DNA of 10,768 nt from Novosphingobium sp. (GTDB lineage: Bacteria; Pseudomonadota; Alphaproteobacteria; Sphingomonadales; Sphingomonadaceae), in assembly GCA_028697875.1 (NCBI GenBank), contig JAQVEQ010000098.1:1-10768 (forward strand). The letters run 5' to 3'. The position numbers were made by a program, and so were the translations under genes. Shown here in pieces: positions 6,337 through 10,768 of this stretch (position 1 is the first letter of the stretch; each line of letters begins with the position of its first letter). The notes beneath the pieces were generated by a model. It did no database searches. It was not told the origin of the DNA and saw only the letters and a program-made list of their open reading frames with translations.

Positions 6337-6993
6337 ATGACCGAAGAGACGAATGGCGGCCAGGCGATGGCGGGGCCGCGCCTCAACGAACCGGCCCCGG
6401 ATTTCCGGGCCAAGACCACCGATGGCGAACGCAGCCTTGGCGATTATCGCGGCAAGTGGCTGATCCTGTTTTCCCACCCGGCCGACTTCACCCCGGTCTG
6501 CACGACCGAATTCATGGGCTTTGCCCGCCATGCCGACGAATTCGCCGCGCTCAACGCGGAACTGCTCGGCTTGTCGATCGACTCCAACTACGCCCACATT
6601 GCGTGGATGCGCAGCATCGAGGCGAATTTCGGCGTCCGCATCCCCTTCCCGATCATCGAGGACATTTCGATGAAGGTGGCCAATGCCTACGGCATGGTCC
6701 ACCCCGGCGCCTCCGACACGCAGGCGGTGCGCTCGACCTTCTTCATCGACCCCGACGGGATCCTGAGGGCGATGGTGCATTACCCGATGTCCAACGGCCG
6801 CTCGATCGCGGAATTCGTCCGCCTGCTCAAGGCCATGCAGACCAGCGACGCGAACAAGGTCGCCACGCCCGAAGGATGGGTCCCCGGCGAAGACGTGATC
6901 GTGCCGCCGCCACAGACGGCCAGGGCCGCGGAAGAACGCGCCGGCGAAGGCTATGAATATACGGATTGGTATTTCAGCAAGAAATCCCTCTGA
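6337..6993 (+). CDS. 1-Cys peroxiredoxin (Prx6-type, AhpC/TSA family)
   Basis: This is a thiol peroxidase reducing hydrogen peroxide and organic hydroperoxides in the cytoplasm. The start is ATG 6337, preceded by GGAGAG; the frame runs upstream into the AT-rich promoter, so an earlier start is unlikely. The 218-residue length fits the Prx6 subfamily. The peroxidatic site PADFTPVCTTE gives Pro48, Thr52 and Cys55, with Arg132 (AVRSTFFIDPDG) completing the active site. The Prx6 C-terminal domain is recognisable (VATPEGWVPGEDVIVPPP, then YTDWYFSKKSL). Cys55 is the only cysteine: the C-terminal Cys residues that I recall in many bacterial relatives (DWYFC-type ends) are replaced by Thr and Ser. 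A true 1-Cys mechanism needing an external thiol such as glutathione is therefore inferred. The gene has its own promoter region and terminator. Confidence 0.93.
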   Translation: MTEETNGGQAMAGPRLNEPAPDFRAKTTDGERSLGDYRGKWLILFSHPADFTPVCTTEFMGFARHADEFAALNAELLGLSIDSNYAHIAWMRSIEANFGVRIPFPIIEDISMKVANAYGMVHPGASDTQAVRSTFFIDPDGILRAMVHYPMSNGRSIAEFVRLLKAMQTSDANKVATPEGWVPGEDVIVPPPQTARAAEERAGEGYEYTDWYFSKKSL

Positions 6994-7038
6994 AACATCG
7001 CCTCGAGGACGGACAGCCCGCTCCGGGAAACATTCAGG

Positions 7039-7075
7039 GAGGGCCGGCCAGCCAAGGCCAGCCCTCTTTCTCTTT
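7039..7075 (+). terminator. Rho-independent terminator after the peroxiredoxin gene
   Basis: GAGGGC (7039-7044) pairs with GCCCTC (7061-7066), and inner GGCC/GGCC extends the stem after one C/A mismatch; TTTCTCTTT follows. It lies 45 bp past the peroxiredoxin stop and separates that gene from rpsA. Confidence 0.75.
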
Positions 7076-7317
7076 GCGCTCTCCTTGCGTCATGCCGCAA
7101 AAAGCCGCGAATCCCGCATTTTCCTTGCTTTTCCGCGCCTGTTCCCATAAGCGCGCCCGGTCCTTGCACCCCTCGGGGCACAAGGATGCCACGAACGGCA
7201 TTCGGCCGCCGCGGCAGTTCGGCCCTTTGGCCCACCAAGGCAATGGTGCTGCGGTGGAGAAAAGACCGGCGGAAACAACCGCCTGGCCGGAAAATCGTTA
7301 GTTAGGAAAACCCGAAC
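7076..7317 (+). promoter_or_regulatory. rpsA promoter and structured 5' leader region
   Basis: Between the peroxiredoxin terminator and the rpsA ATG there are about 240 bp with no convincing gene, so they must carry the rpsA promoter. A weak candidate is TTGCTT (7125-7130) with CATAAG (7146-7151), though the 15-bp spacer is short. Downstream lies a series of small hairpins: 7161-7186, TGCC/GGCA at 7187-7200, and GGCGG-AAACAA-CCGCC at 7268-7283, then AGGA at 7304-7307 before the start. S1 represses its own synthesis through a folded leader in E. coli, so a similar role is plausible here. Confidence 0.5.
7161..7186 (+). repeat. Hairpin in the rpsA leader
   Basis: TCCTTG (7161-7166) pairs with CAAGGA (7181-7186); inside it CCCC/GGGG (7169-7172, 7175-7178) continues the stem across a symmetric CA/CA internal loop. 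The element is well formed and is followed at once by a second small hairpin (7187-7200). No T run follows, so it is not a simple terminator. Confidence 0.6.
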
Positions 7318-9021
<1,704 letters not shown>

Positions 9022-9050
9022 GCTTCGGCCCAGCCATACCGGCACAATCG

Positions 9051-9087
9051 AAGGCCCGCCCGGAGCGATCCGGGCGGGCCTTTCGTT
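9051..9087 (+). terminator. Strong Rho-independent terminator of rpsA
   Basis: A perfect 14-bp stem, AAGGCCCGCCCGGA (9051-9064) with TCCGGGCGGGCCTT (9069-9082), closes a GCGA tetraloop and runs into TTTCGTTT. Confidence 0.93.
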
Positions 9088-9223
9088 TGCCGGTTTGGGA
9101 GAAAGCCGACGAACCCGGAATTCGCAGGGTCGCATCTTTCCGGTGATGGGCGGCACTGGCGCGCATCCAGGCACCCATTCTCGCCACAATGGCGGGTTAA
9201 CGGCCTCCCGATTGGAGGGAACG

Positions 9224-9955
9224 ATGATCGATGTAACCCGGCTGCCTCATGCGAACGCCGAGACGATCTATGCCATCGGCGACATTCATGGCCGTCTCGA
9301 TTTGCTCGAAACACTCGAAGCGGCAATCGCTGCGGATATAGCCGCGTCAGGCGGCAAGGATCCGCTGATTTGCTACCTTGGCGATTACATCGACCGTGGC
9401 CCGAACTCTGCGCAAGTCATCGACAAGCTCTGTGCATATGCCGACCGTGGTCCGTCCCGCGTATTTCTCAAGGGCAATCACGAGGATCGCATGATCGCCT
9501 TCCTCGTTGAGCCGGACAAGAACGGCCCGGCCTGGATGAAATTTGGCGGACGCGAGGCACTGGAAAGCTACGGCATCTCTGTACCAGGCGAACCAGGCGA
9601 TGCAGACTGGATGGCTCTGTGCGAACAGCTCAATGCCGTCTTGCCGGAAAGGCACCGGAATTTCCTGTCAGGTCTACAACTCGGCATTCGATGGCACGAA
9701 TACCTTCTGGTCCATGCCGGACTTGATCCCGATCGCCCCCTGACCGGGCAGACATCCCGCGATCTGATGTGGATACGCGAACCTTTCCTGAATTCGGATA
9801 AGGATTGGGGTTTCAAGGTGGTTCACGGTCACGTGATCGTAAACGAACCAGTGTTCCGGCATAATCGGATCGGGATCGACACTGGGGCGTATCAGTCCGG
9901 GTGCTTGACGTGCCTTGTTCTCGAAGACGGCGGAGAGCGGCTGCTTCAGACCTAG
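9224..9955 (+). CDS. PPP-family metallophosphatase (protein Ser/Thr phosphatase-like)
   Basis: The 243-residue protein carries the full dimetal signature of PPP phosphatases: GDIHGR (19-24; Asp20, His22), GDYIDRG (53-59; Asp54, Asp57, Arg58), GNHED (84-88; Asn85, His86), then HAG at His164 and HGH at 201-203. Bacterial members of this size (lambda phosphatase, PrpA/PphA type) dephosphorylate phosphoproteins or small molecules; the substrate here cannot be read from sequence. The start ATG 9224 has GGAGG 5 nt upstream, and the frame before it lacks family resemblance. There is no signal peptide or membrane segment. Base use differs from the neighbours: sampled 60-base stretches have about 48-55% GC, against 78% in a cmk sample, and rare ATA codons occur. 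This suggests later acquisition or weak expression. It forms a single-gene unit between two terminators. Confidence 0.92.
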   Translation: MIDVTRLPHANAETIYAIGDIHGRLDLLETLEAAIAADIAASGGKDPLICYLGDYIDRGPNSAQVIDKLCAYADRGPSRVFLKGNHEDRMIAFLVEPDKNGPAWMKFGGREALESYGISVPGEPGDADWMALCEQLNAVLPERHRNFLSGLQLGIRWHEYLLVHAGLDPDRPLTGQTSRDLMWIREPFLNSDKDWGFKVVHGHVIVNEPVFRHNRIGIDTGAYQSGCLTCLVLEDGGERLLQT

Positions 9956-10052
9956 CTGGAGAGATTGCCGGCCACCACATCGACGCATTGGGAAAGGCCT
10001 GCATTGGGCCGAAATCAACCTTTCCCGAATTGCCCGTCCCCTGCCCCGCTCA

Positions 10053-10089
10053 AACAAAAAGCCCCCCGCAATGCGGAGGGCTTTTTGTT
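10053..10089. terminator. Bidirectional Rho-independent terminator
   Basis: A 17-pair stem with one C/A mismatch and a 3-nt AAT loop is flanked by five A on the left and five T on the right (AAAAAGCCC and GGGCTTTTT arms). It therefore works for both strands: it ends the phosphatase unit on plus and the ATP synthase operon, 22 bp past the atpF stop, on minus. Confidence 0.92.
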
Positions 10090-10110
10090 GTACCGTCAGG
10101 CGGCTGGGAA

Positions 10111-10713
10111 TCAGATCCCGGAAATCGCCTCGTCGACCAGCTTCTTGTCGGCTGCAGCGTCGTGCGCTTCGCCGATCAGGCCGCGGGCGGCGGCAGCAGC
10201 AGCAGCAGCGGCCCTGGCGCGCAGCTCGTCAACCGCACCGCGTTCGGCAGCGGCGATCTTGTCTTCCGCCATCTGCTTGCGGCGCTTGATCATTGCTTCG
10301 GTATCGGCTTCGGCCTTGGCAACAATGCCGTCGGCTTCCTGCCTGGCATGCTCGATCATGGCCGCCGCATCCTTCTCGGCATTGGCGATCTTGTCGGCAT
10401 ACTGCTTGCGCAAGGCTTCGGCTTCGGCGCGCAGTTGCTTGGCTTCGTCGAGCTGGTGCTTGATCTCGGCGATCTTGGTATCGAGCCCGCCGGTAATCAC
10501 GCTCGGCACCTTCTTCCACAGAAGCAGGGCAATGAAGACAAGCATGGCCAGGCCGACCCAGCCTGCCGGGTTGAGGCCCAGCGCTTCCGGTTCGGCATGA
10601 TGGCCCTCGGCCGGATGCTCGACCGCGGCGGTCAGGTGCTCGCCGTGGTCCATGCCTTCCGTGGTGCCATCCATGGCGTGTTCGCCGGTCATTTCAGCGG
10701 CAGGATTAGCCAT
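10111..10713 (-). CDS. atpF: F0F1 ATP synthase subunit b
   Basis: Subunit b forms, with b', the peripheral stalk that holds F1 against rotation. The 200-residue protein has one transmembrane helix (about 50-68, AGWVGLAMLVFIALLLWKK), then KVPSVITGGLDTKIAEIK and a long Ala/Glu/Lys/Arg-rich coiled coil (about 78-165) with the typical AEADTEAMIKRRKQMAEDKI. The first 45 residues are a hydrophilic extension rich in His, Glu and Met (EHAMDG, MDHGEH, EHPAEGHHAEPE), absent from the 156-residue E. coli b; comparable leaders occur in sphingomonads as I recall them. A run of nine Ala lies at 168-176. It is the last gene of its operon, overlaps the upstream b' gene by 8 bp and is followed by the bidirectional terminator. 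Confidence 0.94.
   Translation of the reverse strand: MANPAAEMTGEHAMDGTTEGMDHGEHLTAAVEHPAEGHHAEPEALGLNPAGWVGLAMLVFIALLLWKKVPSVITGGLDTKIAEIKHQLDEAKQLRAEAEALRKQYADKIANAEKDAAAMIEHARQEADGIVAKAEADTEAMIKRRKQMAEDKIAAAERGAVDELRARAAAAAAAAARGLIGEAHDAAADKKLVDEAISGI
10186..10209 (-). repeat. Ala-codon trinucleotide tract in atpF
   Basis: On the plus strand three GGC units are followed by five AGC units; on the coding strand this is five GCT and then three GCC codons, residues 169-176. The tract is in frame, so slippage by a unit would only change the poly-Ala length. Confidence 0.85.
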
Positions 10714-10768
10714 TGCGCAGAACTTTCTTGACGGCTGAGTCAGCCGACGCAGCGGGAACCTTCACCCC
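10706..10768 (-). CDS. ATP synthase subunit b' (3' end only)
   Basis: The minus-strand frame entering from the right edge gives 20 residues, beginning GVKVPAASADSAV and ending KKVLRNG, before TAA at 10708-10706. This matches my recollection of b' C-termini in sphingomonads (LTGVKV...AVK-VL). The stop overlaps the atpF start in ATGGCTAA, an 8-bp overlap. Gene order b' then b is the normal alphaproteobacterial arrangement, which supports the identification. Only the tail is present, so nothing can be said of the membrane anchor. Confidence 0.75.
   Translation of the reverse strand, partial: GVKVPAASADSAVKKVLRNG

Noticed and set aside
9182..9194. CGCCA-CAA-TGGCG inverted repeat upstream of the phosphatase
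   Set aside because: A 5-bp dyad of this kind is expected by chance in GC-rich DNA.

Overview
The window looks like a chromosomal housekeeping segment of a GC-rich alphaproteobacterium, most likely a member of the Sphingomonadales (Erythrobacter, Novosphingobium or Sphingomonas type). The reasons are the FYDLN/TIGR02300 acidic protein next to aroA, a class II EPSP synthase, the split b/b' ATP synthase subunits, and a ribosomal protein S16 with a long Ala/Glu tail. The assignment is from recalled family sequences, not from a database search.

Layout: (1) 1-3065, minus strand: ffh - rpsP - rimM - trmD, a signal-recognition / ribosome-maturation / tRNA-modification operon with tight spacing; trmD runs off the left edge. 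(2) 3195-3270, minus: tRNA-Ala(GGC) with an encoded CCA, flanked by short dyads. (3) 3427-3747, minus: a small zinc-ribbon protein with an acidic tail, divergent from (4) 3914-6167, plus: aroA - small three-helix membrane protein - cmk, joined by two 4-bp ATGA overlaps. (5) 6168-7075, plus: a 1-Cys peroxiredoxin with its own very AT-rich promoter region, which holds a 45-bp dyad, and its own terminator. (6) 7076-9087, plus: a structured leader, rpsA (six S1 domains) and a strong terminator. (7) 9224-9955, plus: a PPP-family phosphatase of visibly lower GC. (8) 10053-10089: a bidirectional terminator separating it from (9) the ATP synthase genes atpF (b) and the 3' end of the b' gene on the minus strand.

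Most of the window serves translation (Ffh, S16, RimM, TrmD, tRNA-Ala, S1), aromatic and nucleotide precursor synthesis (AroA, Cmk), and energy (ATP synthase). The accessory-looking parts are the peroxiredoxin unit placed between cmk and rpsA, the lower-GC phosphatase downstream of rpsA, and the small membrane protein between aroA and cmk. I see no mobile element, CRISPR array, phage gene or defence system, and no clear sign of an undescribed multi-gene system. The best leads are regulatory: the dyad upstream of the peroxiredoxin and the rpsA leader.
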